Below are positions 9,088 to 17,579 of a stretch of 64,000 nucleotides of DNA, one piece after another. The stretch lies in assembly GCA_031409495.1 (NCBI GenBank), contig JANNXI010000198.1, forward strand, positions 4,803-68,802. The letters are read 5' to 3'. The position numbers and the translations under genes were made by a program. This DNA is from JANMDR01 sp031409495. GTDB lineage: Bacteria > Pseudomonadota > Gammaproteobacteria > Burkholderiales > Usitatibacteraceae. The notes below the pieces were generated by a model. The model worked only from the letters and a program-made list of their open reading frames with translations, had not been told where the DNA came from and did no database searches. The first letter of the stretch is position 1; each line of letters begins with the position of its first letter.

Positions 9088-10287
9088 TCATGGCTTAAAT
9101 GGCGTGACCTTCACCGATTGTGCGGTCTGCTCCAGCGCAAATCGTCCGGCGTAAAATTTTACCCTCACGGGAATATGGTTGTAGGCCGTGGCTAGCCAGA
9201 CTTCATAAACATCAGTAGGGTCAGCCGCTTCGCTTCGCAAGTGGATGGTTTCTATCTTGCCGAAGGGCAAAGTAAGCATTTCTCGCGCCACAAACTTAAA
9301 CTGATAGCGATATATTTTGCGGGCGTTGGTAGCGATGACATCCAATTGCGATCCATCTGAATTAGCGTTTGGCGCGATGTTGGGCGCGTCAAAACCCATT
9401 TGGAACAAAAAGCTCTGCATATCCTGCACCGAATGCGGCAAATTTTCGATCACCATACCTCTGCGCCGATTAAAGATGATCTTGTTCGATGCGTGATCAA
9501 ACGTGGCGGTTTCGGCAGCGCCGCTGCCGCGCTGAATGCTAAAAAACTCGGGCAACAAGCCTTGTTCCGAAATGCTACCTCGGCTAGTTTGCTGCATTCT
9601 GCCCTCAAACACGGTAGCAAAAAAGCCGGTTGCTTCAATGCTGCTTTCAATTTCATATTTATTGCTTTTATCTCGGCTAAATTGATAGCGCGCAATCGCA
9701 TCCACCACAGATGAGGTGACTTTATAGCGGATATCGATGGTGCCGGGTGTGGCATCTAAGCGCGGAGTTGCGTTGGATTCACCCTCCGCCACTGTTGCCG
9801 CCGGTTCTACTTTTTTGACTGGCGACGCGGCAGCCTTATCAGGCTCAAGGAATGGCGGTTCAGGCGGCGCAATCGCTAACACTTCTGGCAGTGCGCCTAA
9901 AGTTGGCATGGATTGCAAGCCGACATCATTGGCATCATCTTGATTTTCGGTGGATACGGCTGGCCTCACCAAGGGCTTGGCTGGAGCGGTTGGCTTGCTT
10001 GCCGCTGGCAGCCTCAGCATTGGCGGCACAGTTGGGGGAAGTGCGGGGGCTGGTAGCGTTGGCGTAATTGGCGTGGCCCGCGGCGCTAAAGTTGCGATTA
10101 ACACAGCGCCATCGGGTGATTTTGGGCCATCGTCGACGCCAATAATGCACCAACCCATCGACGATAACAACACCCCAAAATGGATTAGCAAAGATGCGAA
10201 TAGCGCTAACGCAAGCAGCCGTCGTCCGGTGAATTTTCCCGTTAAAAACGGCCTGAAGACGCTTATATTACGGGCATCTTCAGGCAT
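9088..10287 (-). CDS. DUF3108 domain-containing membrane-anchored protein whose start lies in a palindromic repeat
   Basis: 399 residues. An N-terminal membrane segment (LLALALFASLLIHFGVLL) is followed by a long Pro/Ala-rich linker to about residue 200 and then a DUF3108 domain (IDIRYKVTSSVVDAIARYQF, VYEVWLATAYNHIPVRVKFY), probably periplasmic. The function is unknown; DUF3108 proteins are beta-rich envelope proteins. The ATG at 10285-10287 is the end of a palindromic repeat, and codons 1-12 (MPEDARNISVFR) are encoded by it. An in-frame TAA lies two codons upstream and the next in-frame start candidate is already inside the membrane segment, so the repeat's ATG is the only plausible start. 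No Shine-Dalgarno sequence is obvious. Confidence 0.8.
   Translation of the reverse strand: MPEDARNISVFRPFLTGKFTGRRLLALALFASLLIHFGVLLSSMGWCIIGVDDGPKSPDGAVLIATLAPRATPITPTLPAPALPPTVPPMLRLPAASKPTAPAKPLVRPAVSTENQDDANDVGLQSMPTLGALPEVLAIAPPEPPFLEPDKAAASPVKKVEPAATVAEGESNATPRLDATPGTIDIRYKVTSSVVDAIARYQFSRDKSNKYEIESSIEATGFFATVFEGRMQQTSRGSISEQGLLPEFFSIQRGSGAAETATFDHASNKIIFNRRRGMVIENLPHSVQDMQSFLFQMGFDAPNIAPNANSDGSQLDVIATNARKIYRYQFKFVAREMLTLPFGKIETIHLRSEAADPTDVYEVWLATAYNHIPVRVKFYAGRFALEQTAQSVKVTPFKP
10251..10285. repeat. Palindromic repeat copy 1 (overlaps a start codon)
   Basis: 35-nt inverted repeat: left arm GCCTGAAGACGC, right arm GGGCATCTTCAGGC. It lies 28 nt 3' of the second DUF3108 gene (stop at 10313, minus strand) and contains the first codons of the next gene. 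In the minus direction it is followed by a short T-run, so it may also act as a terminator. Confidence 0.85.
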
Positions 10288-10312
10288 AAATTAAACTGGA
10301 AAGAAACGTCAT

Positions 10313-11071
10313 TTACCGGAACTCGGCGCGTGTTAACACTTGTTCTAACGTGGTGCCTTTTTTATCGGTAAACACGATACGCACGGGCATGTAGTGGCTA
10401 TCTTTGGCAAGCCATAATTCAGCTTGGCTCTCGCCGGGTGCGGCCTCACGTTTGTAGTGCACGGTGGCGTATTTGGTGGCATTAACGGTGAGTGTTTCTT
10501 CACCTAGCTTGGCGTAGACAAATTGATCTGCGCGTTTACCTTGGCTCATCCAAGTTTTAACGCGATCGGCGGTGGGTACGTTGAACATAAACTGATAGAG
10601 CGACGATAGACGATCTTGCGTGCCAAGCGGCAAATCGAAGGTTTCAGCACGACCTTCAAATTCAGCAAAAATTTGCTTCTTCGCAAAATCAAACTTGGCG
10701 CGCACGGCTTTGGATTCATCACTTTTACGTGAGAAATCATAAGAATGTGGTTGCAAGCCCGCAGCATTAATCGTGCCCTCGGACACCAAGCGCATATTAT
10801 CTTTATAAAACCACTTGAGCGCGCCAGACGGGGCGCTAACCGACGTAATTTTATAATTGTCACCCGTGCGCACGAACTGTTCCTCTACGGTGCCCAGCGT
10901 GATACCCGCTTTGACGATCTTAAAGCTAAGGCTGGCTCGTTGGAGAGTTGCGGCAGTTAACGGTGTGACGCTAGCCACGGCGCTTTCAAGCGCAACAGCC
11001 GTACCGGCGCACGCTAGCGCTAAGCCTAAAGTAGCCGATTTCAACACACTCAAAATACGGGTATTGCGCAT
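10313..11071 (-). CDS. DUF3108 domain-containing exported protein
   Basis: 252 residues with an N-terminal signal peptide (LKSATLGLALACAGTAVALES). The mature part is one DUF3108 domain: SLSFKIVKAGITLGTVEEQF near the start, YDFSRKSDESKAVRAKFDF in the middle and AELWLAKDSHYMPVRIVFTD near the end, parallel to the motifs of the neighbouring 399-residue protein. Probably a periplasmic or outer-membrane-facing protein of unknown function. ATG at 11071 has GAGG nine bases upstream, inside the purN 3' end, so it is probably translated from the purN message. The two adjacent DUF3108 genes look like an old duplication. Confidence 0.85.
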   Translation of the reverse strand: MRNTRILSVLKSATLGLALACAGTAVALESAVASVTPLTAATLQRASLSFKIVKAGITLGTVEEQFVRTGDNYKITSVSAPSGALKWFYKDNMRLVSEGTINAAGLQPHSYDFSRKSDESKAVRAKFDFAKKQIFAEFEGRAETFDLPLGTQDRLSSLYQFMFNVPTADRVKTWMSQGKRADQFVYAKLGEETLTVNATKYATVHYKREAAPGESQAELWLAKDSHYMPVRIVFTDKKGTTLEQVLTRAEFR

Positions 11072-11074
11072 GGG

Positions 11075-11722
11075 TTATTCCTCAGGTTGAACCAAACATG
11101 CGCTATAAACGCGGGCGGCTCCCTCAAGGACGACATGATTTTGTGAATTTATATGATCCAAAGGCATTTTGCCCGCGCACAACCACCGTAACACTTGCGG
11201 GTAAAGCGTGTGCTCTTGGGCGAGCACGCGCGCGCCTAAGCTTGCGGCATCGTCTGTACTAAAAACAGGCACAGCGGCCTGCGCCAGTATTGGCCCGTGA
11301 TCGAGTGCGGCAGTAACAATATGCACAGTGCACCCATGAATTTTCACACCAGCGGCCAACGCTTGCTCGTGCGTGGCCAAGCCGGGAAAGCTAGGCAATA
11401 ATGACGGGTGAATGTTTATAATTTTGCCCGCAAACGCATCCACAAAACCAGCAGATAATACCCGCATAAAACCTGCCAATACAATGAAATCAGCTGCAAA
11501 CGCCCGTATTTTCTGGGCTAAGGCTTCATCAAACGTTGCACGATTGGCAAATGCTTTGTGGTTTAGCACCGCCGTGGGCACACCTTTGGCCGCTGCAATG
11601 GCCAAGCCACCAGCATCGGGGCGATTGCTAATAACAGCCACAATTTCGCAGTCCAAGTTGGCATCCAATATAGATTGCATATTGGAGCCGCGACCAGAAA
11701 TTAGGATGATGACTTTTTTCAT
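11075..11722 (-). CDS. purN: Phosphoribosylglycinamide formyltransferase
   Basis: About 215 residues from ATG 11722 (MKKVIILISGRGSNMQSIL); a longer in-frame version from 11752 is less like the family. Transfers the formyl group of 10-formyl-THF to glycinamide ribonucleotide, the third step of purine synthesis. Visible family marks: the GRGSNMQ phosphate-binding loop at residues about 10-16, VLAGFMRVLS, the active-site NIHPSLLPSFPG with catalytic Asn and His, and GCTVHIVTAALDHGPI with the conserved Asp. Lies downstream of purM on the same strand, separated by about 130 bp that holds an inverted repeat. Confidence 0.95.
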   Translation of the reverse strand: MKKVIILISGRGSNMQSILDANLDCEIVAVISNRPDAGGLAIAAAKGVPTAVLNHKAFANRATFDEALAQKIRAFAADFIVLAGFMRVLSAGFVDAFAGKIINIHPSLLPSFPGLATHEQALAAGVKIHGCTVHIVTAALDHGPILAQAAVPVFSTDDAASLGARVLAQEHTLYPQVLRWLCAGKMPLDHINSQNHVVLEGAARVYSACLVQPEE

Positions 11723-11775
11723 AATTGTGTTGGTAAATTCATGGTCCCGCACGGCAAATATGCATCCGACATATT

Positions 11776-11801
11776 GTCATCCCCGCGATGGCGGGAATGA
11801 C
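11776..11801. repeat. GTCATnCCCGC-type inverted repeat between purN and purM
   Basis: GTCATCCCCGC-GATG-GCGGGAATGAC, an 11-bp imperfect stem. This sequence type (GTCATTCCCGCG ... GCGGGAATGAC) is a common dispersed extragenic palindrome in Proteobacteria. It lies 3' of purM and 5' of purN and could affect mRNA processing or attenuation. Only one copy is seen in the window. Confidence 0.7.
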
Positions 11802-11853
11802 GACACGCCGAGATTTGCCAATATAGTCAACTTCACCTTAGTCGTGGGGCAGA

Positions 11854-12918
11854 CTAAAATGTGATTTGTGTTTGATGCTCGTCACCCACGCGTGTGCGGA
11901 TGCTGCCGATTCTGAAAACCGCTTCGCCTTGCGCGGCTAAAAACGCTTGTACCGCTTCTGCATGTTCGACGGCGACGACGATGGTCATACCGATGCCGCA
12001 ATTAAGAGTGCGCGCCATTTCATCATCGTCCAACCCGCCTTTAACTTGCAACCAGCCAAAAATTTCGGGGCGCGGCCACGCTACATTGCTTAATTGCGCT
12101 ACCGTAGTTTTAGGTAACACCCGCGGTAAATTCTCGGTGATACCGCCACCGGTAATATGCGCCATGCCTTTTACCACACCCATTTGCGCTTGCATCAGCG
12201 CCAAAATGGGTTTTACATAAATGCGTGTTGGCTCGATGAGCTGCTTGGCTAATTTGGCATTTTCTGGTGCATTCAAATCTAAATTATCGCGCTCGACAAT
12301 TTTACGAATCAGCGAATAGCCATTGGAATGCGCGCCGCTCGACGCCAAGCCCAACACCACATCTCCAGGCACAATGCTGGCGCCGGTTAAAATATTCTCT
12401 TTTTCAACCAAACCCACGGCAAAGCCCGCTAAATCGTATTCTCCAGCGGGATACATGCTCGGCATTTCAGCTGTTTCGCCACCAATTAAGGCGCAGCCTG
12501 CAAGTTCGCAACCGTAGGCAATGCCTTTAATTACGTCCGTTGCCACGGCCACATCTAACTTACCGCAGGCAAAATAATCTAAGAAAAATATCGGTTCAGC
12601 GCCCTGCACCAAAATATCATTCACGCTCATGGCCACTAAATCTTGGCCCACGGTGTCGTGAACGTTAAGCAAAAACGCCAACTTTAATTTAGTGCCCACG
12701 CCATCGGTGCCCGACACCATTACCGGATTTTTGTATTTTTTTGATACCTCAACCAGCGCACCAAAACCGCCAATGCTGCCCAACACTTCAGGCCGCATGG
12801 TGCGCTTGGCGAATGGCTTAATATTTTCAACCAAGGCGTCCCCTGCGTCGATATCCACGCCTGCGTCTTTGTAGGTTAAAGGCGGCAATGAGGGAGGCAA
12901 TGAGGGAGTGGGTTGCAT
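11854..12918 (-). CDS. purM: Phosphoribosylformylglycinamidine cyclo-ligase (AIR synthetase)
   Basis: About 354 residues from ATG 12918 (MQPTPSLPPS); the upstream in-frame extension runs into the divergent gene and is unlikely. ATP-dependent ring closure giving aminoimidazole ribonucleotide in purine synthesis. Family motifs: YKDAGVDIDAGDALV at the N-terminus, GFGALVEV, VSGTDGVGTKLKLAF, AMSVNDILVQGAEPIFFLDY, LIGGETAEMPSMY, SSGAHSNGYSLIR and MAHITGGGITENLPRVLP. Divergent from the AI-2E permease gene, an arrangement common in beta- and gammaproteobacteria; the 64-bp gap between them should hold both promoters. Confidence 0.95.
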   Translation of the reverse strand: MQPTPSLPPSLPPLTYKDAGVDIDAGDALVENIKPFAKRTMRPEVLGSIGGFGALVEVSKKYKNPVMVSGTDGVGTKLKLAFLLNVHDTVGQDLVAMSVNDILVQGAEPIFFLDYFACGKLDVAVATDVIKGIAYGCELAGCALIGGETAEMPSMYPAGEYDLAGFAVGLVEKENILTGASIVPGDVVLGLASSGAHSNGYSLIRKIVERDNLDLNAPENAKLAKQLIEPTRIYVKPILALMQAQMGVVKGMAHITGGGITENLPRVLPKTTVAQLSNVAWPRPEIFGWLQVKGGLDDDEMARTLNCGIGMTIVVAVEHAEAVQAFLAAQGEAVFRIGSIRTRVGDEHQTQITF

Positions 12919-12982
12919 GTTTGGTCTCGTAGTTGTTTGCGCGATGGTAAAGTACAGCATTAAGCAAGCAATTTTACTGGAA

Positions 12983-14161
12983 ATGACTATGTCCCGTCGC
13001 GATCAACACAGCAATAAGCCACAATCGCCCGCAGCGCCGCAAGCCAAACCTGTATCAGCACCCAAAGTATCAGCGCAACCGGCGCCAATGTTGGCGACGG
13101 CGTGGCTCAGTGCAGAAGCGAAAACCTGCATCCTCGTAGCCATTGCACTATTAATTCTGGGCGCGTTTCTGTGGGTACTGTCGCCCATCTTGGCGCCGTT
13201 TTTAGCGGCAGCAATGATCGCCTATATTTTTGATCCCATCGTTGACTGGCTTGAAACTAAAGGCATAAGCCGCGGTACGGGTGCGGCTTTGGCAGTAGTA
13301 ATATTAATTTTGGCGCTGGCAGCGATGATCTTAATTATTGTGCCGCTGCTCACCAAAGAAATTGGCCAACTCAGCGCGCAACTCCCCGGCTTAGCCGACC
13401 AACTGAAAACCCGCGCCATTCCGTGGGCTGAGAGCACCTTGGGGATTAAAATTAATATTGATCCCGCATCATTTAAGCAATTTATTACCGACAATATGCA
13501 AGACGCCAGCGGCATCGCTAAACGCATATTTTCAGGCGCAACCGTAGGCGGTTTGGCCGTATTGGGGTTCTTAGTTAACCTTGCATTGCTACCCGTCGTG
13601 TTGTTTTACGTGCTGCGCGATTGGGACAGCTTAGTCGCCAAAGTCGCCCGCACCGTGCCGCGCCCGTGGTACCCAAAAGTGCAAGAAATTGCCGGTGAAA
13701 TTGACGGCGTCCTCTCCGAATTTTTACGCGGCCAAATATCAGTCATGCTCATGATGGCGGTGTTTTACGTAGCCTGCCTGTGGATGGTAGGTCTAGAATT
13801 TGCGCTACCGGTTGGGCTAGTAACGGGCCTACTGGTGTTCGTACCTTACCTAGGCGCGGCGGTTGGTTTAATTTTAGGCACAGTCACGGCTTTCCTACAA
13901 TTCCCGTCATTCACCGGCGTGCTCATGGTGTGGGGCGTATTCGCCGTAGGCCAAATATTAGAAGGCTTCATCATCACGCCCCGCTTCGTCGGCGAGCGCA
14001 TTGGGCTGCATCCCGTGGCGGTGATATTTGCTTTGATGGCGTTTGGGCAAGTGTTTGGGTTTTTTGGCGTACTGTTAGCGCTGCCCGCGAGTGCCGCAAT
14101 ATTGGTTACGGCACGGCATTTCTTGAAGTGGTATGAGGGGAGCCGGGTTTATCGGGGGTAA
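12983..14161 (+). CDS. AI-2E/PerM family transporter, inner-membrane protein
   Basis: About 392 residues from MTMSRRDQ (ATG 12983; a second ATG at 12989 is equally possible). Upstream in-frame codons would overlap purM and are rejected. A charged N-terminal tail is followed by two hydrophobic helices (TCILVAIALLILGAFLWVL), a soluble segment (PLLTKEIGQLSAQLPGLADQ) and five or six helices with the family motifs FYVLRDWDSL, GQISVMLMMAVFYV, GLVFVPYLGAA-like and FIITPRFVGERIGLHPV. Family members include AI-2 exporters and Na+/H+ antiporters, so the substrate is not known. A palindromic repeat starts nine bases after its stop. Confidence 0.9.
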   Translation: MTMSRRDQHSNKPQSPAAPQAKPVSAPKVSAQPAPMLATAWLSAEAKTCILVAIALLILGAFLWVLSPILAPFLAAAMIAYIFDPIVDWLETKGISRGTGAALAVVILILALAAMILIIVPLLTKEIGQLSAQLPGLADQLKTRAIPWAESTLGIKINIDPASFKQFITDNMQDASGIAKRIFSGATVGGLAVLGFLVNLALLPVVLFYVLRDWDSLVAKVARTVPRPWYPKVQEIAGEIDGVLSEFLRGQISVMLMMAVFYVACLWMVGLEFALPVGLVTGLLVFVPYLGAAVGLILGTVTAFLQFPSFTGVLMVWGVFAVGQILEGFIITPRFVGERIGLHPVAVIFALMAFGQVFGFFGVLLALPASAAILVTARHFLKWYEGSRVYRG

Positions 14162-14169
14162 TTTTAGAT

Positions 14170-14204
14170 GCCTGAAGATGCCTTAAGTTAGGGCGTCTCC
14201 AGGC
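14170..14204. repeat. Palindromic repeat copy 2, possible terminator
   Basis: Left arm GCCTGAAGATGCCTTA, right arm TAGGGCGTCTCCAGGC, preceded by AT as in the extended element. It begins nine bases after the permease stop. No T-tract follows, so intrinsic termination is uncertain. Confidence 0.85.
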
Positions 14205-14293
14205 AGTCAAAGATCACAAGACGTTAAGCAATGTACCGTGGCAGCATTAAAAATCTTTCATCCTTAAAAACACTCATTTGAAAAGCCGCGTCG

Positions 14294-14605
14294 ATGCAAG
14301 CAAAAACATCCTCATGGCCTAAACATGCAATCGTAGTTGTCTTTTGCATCTTTATATTGCTATACGCAGCATTCGGACTATTTGACGGGCAGTTTTACCT
14401 GCCCGTCCGCAAAGGCTCGTTGACGCTGACCGGTGTCGCCATGGTTGTTCCGTTAATTGCCTGCGCACTTGTTTCGATCGCGCCACTCATTCGAGCCGGC
14501 CTGCTTTTGGTTGCGCTACAGCGCTCGCACGCTTGGGTTGAGCCGTTGCTTTTGTGGGGTGGCGTAGCAACGTGGCTCACTTCATACTGGCTCGCAGCAT
14601 ATTAA
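14294..14605 (+). CDS. Small hypothetical membrane protein
   Basis: 103 residues with about three hydrophobic helices: AIVVVFCIFILLYAAFGLF near residues 12-30, TGVAMVVPLIACALVSIA near 46-65, and VEPLLLWGGVATWLTSYWLA at the C-terminus. No family recognised. It stands alone between a palindromic repeat and the VOC gene. The ATG at 14294 has no strong ribosome-binding site. The clear membrane-protein pattern and codon usage like the neighbours make it a plausible real gene, but this is not certain. Confidence 0.55.
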   Translation: MQAKTSSWPKHAIVVVFCIFILLYAAFGLFDGQFYLPVRKGSLTLTGVAMVVPLIACALVSIAPLIRAGLLLVALQRSHAWVEPLLLWGGVATWLTSYWLAAY

Positions 14606-14862
14606 GTAATGGATCGATGATTTAGACGCTGGCATGAGGAACCGTTGCATACCTTTTAAAATTTGCTTTTTCAGAGACCGTGATAAACCTCCATTGCCCA
14701 ACCGTGATCGCGGACGCTCTGTGTCCTCCGCTAAAATTGATGCTGGCAGCATTGTGGTCCTTCGACCCGCAGATGAACGCCGGATAGTGTACATTCTTGT
14801 GGCGCGCGCGGCCCAGTATCAAGTCGATCGCCGCGCACGCTGCCTAACCATTTGGAACCCCC

Positions 14863-15219
14863 ATGTTCAAAAACCTAATCCCAAAAATCTTCTACAACAC
14901 CCTTCAAGACGGCTTAACATTTTTCGTCGATGGTTTGGGTTTTGAAGTTCTTTATCAAGATGCAAAAATGGCTGTAATTGCGCGCGATGGCGCTAAGGCT
15001 TACATCGTGGCTTATCCGGAAGGTGCCGCAATGGAGCGACCGGAATTTGGGGTTGATACGGATGATATTGATGCGATTTATGCGGAGCTTTCAGCTCGTT
15101 CGCCACATTTGTTGCATCCTAATTCGAATCAGGTAAAGCACACGGCGTGGGGCTCGCGTGAATTCGCGATGCTGGATAAAACGACGGTGTGCGTGATCTT
15201 TCGACAGTGGGATGTTTGA
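14863..15219 (+). CDS. VOC/glyoxalase-fold family protein
   Basis: 118 residues, the usual length for a single-chain vicinal-oxygen-chelate protein. The beta-alpha-beta-beta-beta pattern is visible: IFYNTLQDGLTFFVDGLGFE (YxxLxxxLxFF...LGFE), MAVIARDGAKAYIV, a central DDIDAIYAEL helix and a C-terminal GSREFAMLDKTTVCVIFRQ strand pair. Members act as isomerases, dioxygenases or antibiotic-binding proteins; neither substrate nor metal ligands can be assigned. A palindromic repeat 42 nt after the stop, followed by a T-run, probably ends the transcript. The 257 bp upstream hold no convincing gene. Confidence 0.8.
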   Translation: MFKNLIPKIFYNTLQDGLTFFVDGLGFEVLYQDAKMAVIARDGAKAYIVAYPEGAAMERPEFGVDTDDIDAIYAELSARSPHLLHPNSNQVKHTAWGSREFAMLDKTTVCVIFRQWDV

Positions 15220-15260
15220 TTCTTGCAACGGCGCAAATATCGCTAACCGTCACTAAAAGC

Positions 15261-15295
15261 GCCTGAAGATGTCCTATTATAGGGCGTCTTCAGGC
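15261..15295. terminator. Palindromic repeat copy 3, likely bidirectional terminator
   Basis: Left arm GCCTGAAGATGTCCTA, loop TTA, right arm TAGGGCGTCTTCAGGC. It lies between two convergent genes (stops at 15219 plus and 15312 minus) and is followed on the plus strand by ATTATTTTTT, which fits an intrinsic terminator. Confidence 0.75.
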
Positions 15296-15311
15296 ATTAT
15301 TTTTTGCCAGC

Positions 15312-16064
15312 CTACCGCGAAAAAAACCGGCGCACGGCAAAGCCTAACAAAATTACGCCGCCGATAAATGCCAACAAATGACGGTAACGATAAAACCAAC
15401 TACCGTTGCGGTCTTCAATGTAGCCAAGTAACTCTGTAGGAATATCGCCTTGACCGACGATGACTTGCAGCGTGCCAAAGTTCATATTTTCAATTTTGGC
15501 TAAGGTAAACAACAGCCGCGCGCTTTTACCTTTTGGGACCACAAAGCGATTCGTTTTAATGAGCTGAAGCAAACGCTGTTGATCTTTAAACATCGCATTG
15601 TAACGAGCGAGATCGTCGGCGCCTATTTTTAGCTTGATGTCGTCTTGCGACAAAATCGGTGGTATCCCCGCGATGATGGGCGCCAAGGCGGTCACGGGGG
15701 CGTTGCCTTCAACCAAATAAGGCATCATGTGCTGCGATTCAAACTGGCTAAAACTATCCATTGAAACTAGGGGCACGCCCTCAGGGGACACTTCCAGCAC
15801 CATTAAGCCATCTCTTGCCCCGTCAATTAATTGCCCGGTGTAGCTGAGCACGACCCAAATTGGGCCCTTGTCGGGATCATTGACAAAGGACACGGTGCTC
15901 TTCGTGGGAAAGCTCCGCAGTTTGTTGCCATCTACAACCGTGAAGGTGTCAATAATGCGGGTAGGGTTTTGCGCTAGGCTCAAGACAGGCAGTAATGAGC
16001 AAACCAAAATAAGCACGAACTTTCTCAACACACCCATACGCGTTCGGTAACGGACTTGCTGCAT
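15312..16064 (-). CDS. Hypothetical exported protein with C-terminal membrane anchor
   Basis: About 250 residues from ATG 16064; a GTG at 16076 and an ATG at 16037 (MGVLRKF) are alternatives, and the last gives the neatest signal peptide. Signal peptide KFVLILVCSLLPVLSLA, probable cleavage after LAQ. The middle contains VSFVNDPDKGPIWVVLSYTG and a long helical part. The C-terminus is a transmembrane helix with basic tail (LLAFIGGVILLGFAVRRFFSR) that would anchor it in the inner membrane facing the periplasm. No domain family recognised. It sits between two palindromic repeats and is not obviously linked to the pilus operon. Confidence 0.65.
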   Translation of the reverse strand: MQQVRYRTRMGVLRKFVLILVCSLLPVLSLAQNPTRIIDTFTVVDGNKLRSFPTKSTVSFVNDPDKGPIWVVLSYTGQLIDGARDGLMVLEVSPEGVPLVSMDSFSQFESQHMMPYLVEGNAPVTALAPIIAGIPPILSQDDIKLKIGADDLARYNAMFKDQQRLLQLIKTNRFVVPKGKSARLLFTLAKIENMNFGTLQVIVGQGDIPTELLGYIEDRNGSWFYRYRHLLAFIGGVILLGFAVRRFFSR

Positions 16065-16192
16065 AGGCGCTTTCACTCTCGAATTAATAACTAAGGGAAT
16101 ATATCACCCGATGATACACAGTTAAGGCGTCTAGGTGGTGCCGGCAGCCTCAAAGCGCGTCAAACGCATCCGCGCGCGTTACCCAAAAATAT

Positions 16193-16227
16193 GCCCAAAA
16201 ACGTCCTAAAATAGGACATCTTCGGGC
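16193..16227. repeat. Palindromic repeat copy 4 at the end of the pilus operon
   Basis: Left arm GCCCAAAAACGTCCTA, loop AAA, right arm TAGGACATCTTCGGGC, flanked by AT on both sides. Two stem positions differ from the consensus in both arms together (GCCT/AGGC to GCCC/GGGC; GCCCTA/TAGGGC to GTCCTA/TAGGAC). In the direction of the pilus operon it is followed by ATATTTTTGG, so it is a candidate operon terminator, 129 nt after the last stop. Confidence 0.8.
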
Positions 16228-16355
16228 ATTTCAAGGGGTTCTAAAAATAAAGCTACTCGGGGCTTATTGGACCATATTTAGCTTTACACCTGCTATTCAC
16301 AATTTAACAAATACGTGCATGACGTGTTTTAAATTAGATACTCGCATTTTTATTT

Positions 16356-17579
16356 CTATAATCCTGCGGCGTCAGCTGCGCGCGCGTTCACTTCAATACT
16401 GTTCCCAAGCGTTAACGCCTCGGTCACGTAAGCATTAAAGTCAACAACGATTAGGTCGGATTCGGCTTTAATAGCGACGGAAATAACCAACGCGGCAATC
16501 GCTAACGCTAACGCCGCCACGGCGGCTACTTGCCCTGCGATGGCTAGCGCCAAGGCAAAGCCGTAAGCACCAAATGTAAAAATAGTTTCGGCCGTTGTCG
16601 AGGCAATTTGTGCCGCCGCGAGAGCAACGCCAGAAGTTGCTGATGCGATGCCAGATGCGCCCCCGGCTATTGCGGCAGCTGCCAGCTTGGCATTGAGCAC
16701 CTGGAGGTACGCATAATCAACCATGCCTTTGTGCATAATACGTGCGGCGACTAGCGTATTAAAGTGCGTGTGATCCGCCGCTGAAAAACCCAGACCACAG
16801 GATAAATTAGCGAACAATGATGTGGCAGAAACGGTAACGACCTTGTCGTCGTAATTGTTAGTTTGCGTCCGTTCTGGCATATCAAAGACGGGGTTTGCTG
16901 CAGTTTGCGTCGCTTGAAGTCCATCATAGCGATTGCCATCGCCATCGGCGTCTTTCAATCCAGGCATCGTCAGTGCAAATGCAATATTTCTCACATTACT
17001 GGTGCCGTTTGGTGAGGCTGTGCTTAAGTAGTTTCTATCACCTGCTGATTGGGTTTCGTTGCGGCCGAGCACCCCAAGGGTTGAGCACAAATCATAGCCA
17101 TTCGCATTACCCAATAAGGTGGGCACACCCACCGGTGGGCTCCCTACGGCCATCAAATGCCGGTAGCGATCTTTTAACGCAGTTAGGTCGTTGTCTAGTG
17201 AGGGCAGCACATTTGGCTTTTGATAGGCGCCGTATCTCATTTTCTGCGCACTGGTATCAGCTATGCCAAGTGTTGCCCAAGGCAGCTCGCCTATTTGCCC
17301 TAAGCTACATAACTCAGTGCCAGCACCGCCCACTACTGCCGGACAAGGTAGGCGACCTTTCGCAAACGCAAACCCAACAATTGCGCCTTGTGCACGCTTT
17401 ATCAAATCTTGCTCAACTACTTTTACGTTAGCGCGCGCTGCCGTTTGCCAATAACCTACGACTGCCATGGCAACCACGCCAAGGACTGCGATAGCAATTG
17501 CGGCCTCAACCAAGCTAAATCCGGCTGCACGTAGTGTCTTGGCGCCAATGCGCGCACTCAACTGTTTAGTCCTCTTCAT
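16356..17579 (-). CDS. Large prepilin-like protein with Ala-rich hydrophobic C-terminal domain
   Basis: 407 residues. Type III prepilin signal: basic leader to RAAG, cleavage before FSLVEAAIAIAVLGVVAMAV with Glu at +5. It shares with three other pilins of the locus the motif LPCPA near residue 75, an AFALTMPGLKDADGDGNRYDG segment and YDDKVVTVSATSLFANLSC. Unlike normal pseudopilins it then continues with a strongly hydrophobic Ala/Gly-rich region at about residues 297-372 (AAAAIAGGASGIASATSG; ALALAIAGQVAAVAALALAI) before a short polar tail. Last gene of the pilus operon; its ATG overlaps the preceding stop by 4 nt. Role within the filament unknown, perhaps a minor or tip pilin. Confidence 0.8.
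   Translation of the reverse strand: MKRTKQLSARIGAKTLRAAGFSLVEAAIAIAVLGVVAMAVVGYWQTAARANVKVVEQDLIKRAQGAIVGFAFAKGRLPCPAVVGGAGTELCSLGQIGELPWATLGIADTSAQKMRYGAYQKPNVLPSLDNDLTALKDRYRHLMAVGSPPVGVPTLLGNANGYDLCSTLGVLGRNETQSAGDRNYLSTASPNGTSNVRNIAFALTMPGLKDADGDGNRYDGLQATQTAANPVFDMPERTQTNNYDDKVVTVSATSLFANLSCGLGFSAADHTHFNTLVAARIMHKGMVDYAYLQVLNAKLAAAAIAGGASGIASATSGVALAAAQIASTTAETIFTFGAYGFALALAIAGQVAAVAALALAIAALVISVAIKAESDLIVVDFNAYVTEALTLGNSIEVNARAADAAGL

Noticed and set aside
14634..14945. 103-codon plus-strand ORF overlapping the VOC gene in another frame
   Set aside because: Arg-rich, no family pattern and out of frame with a clear VOC protein.
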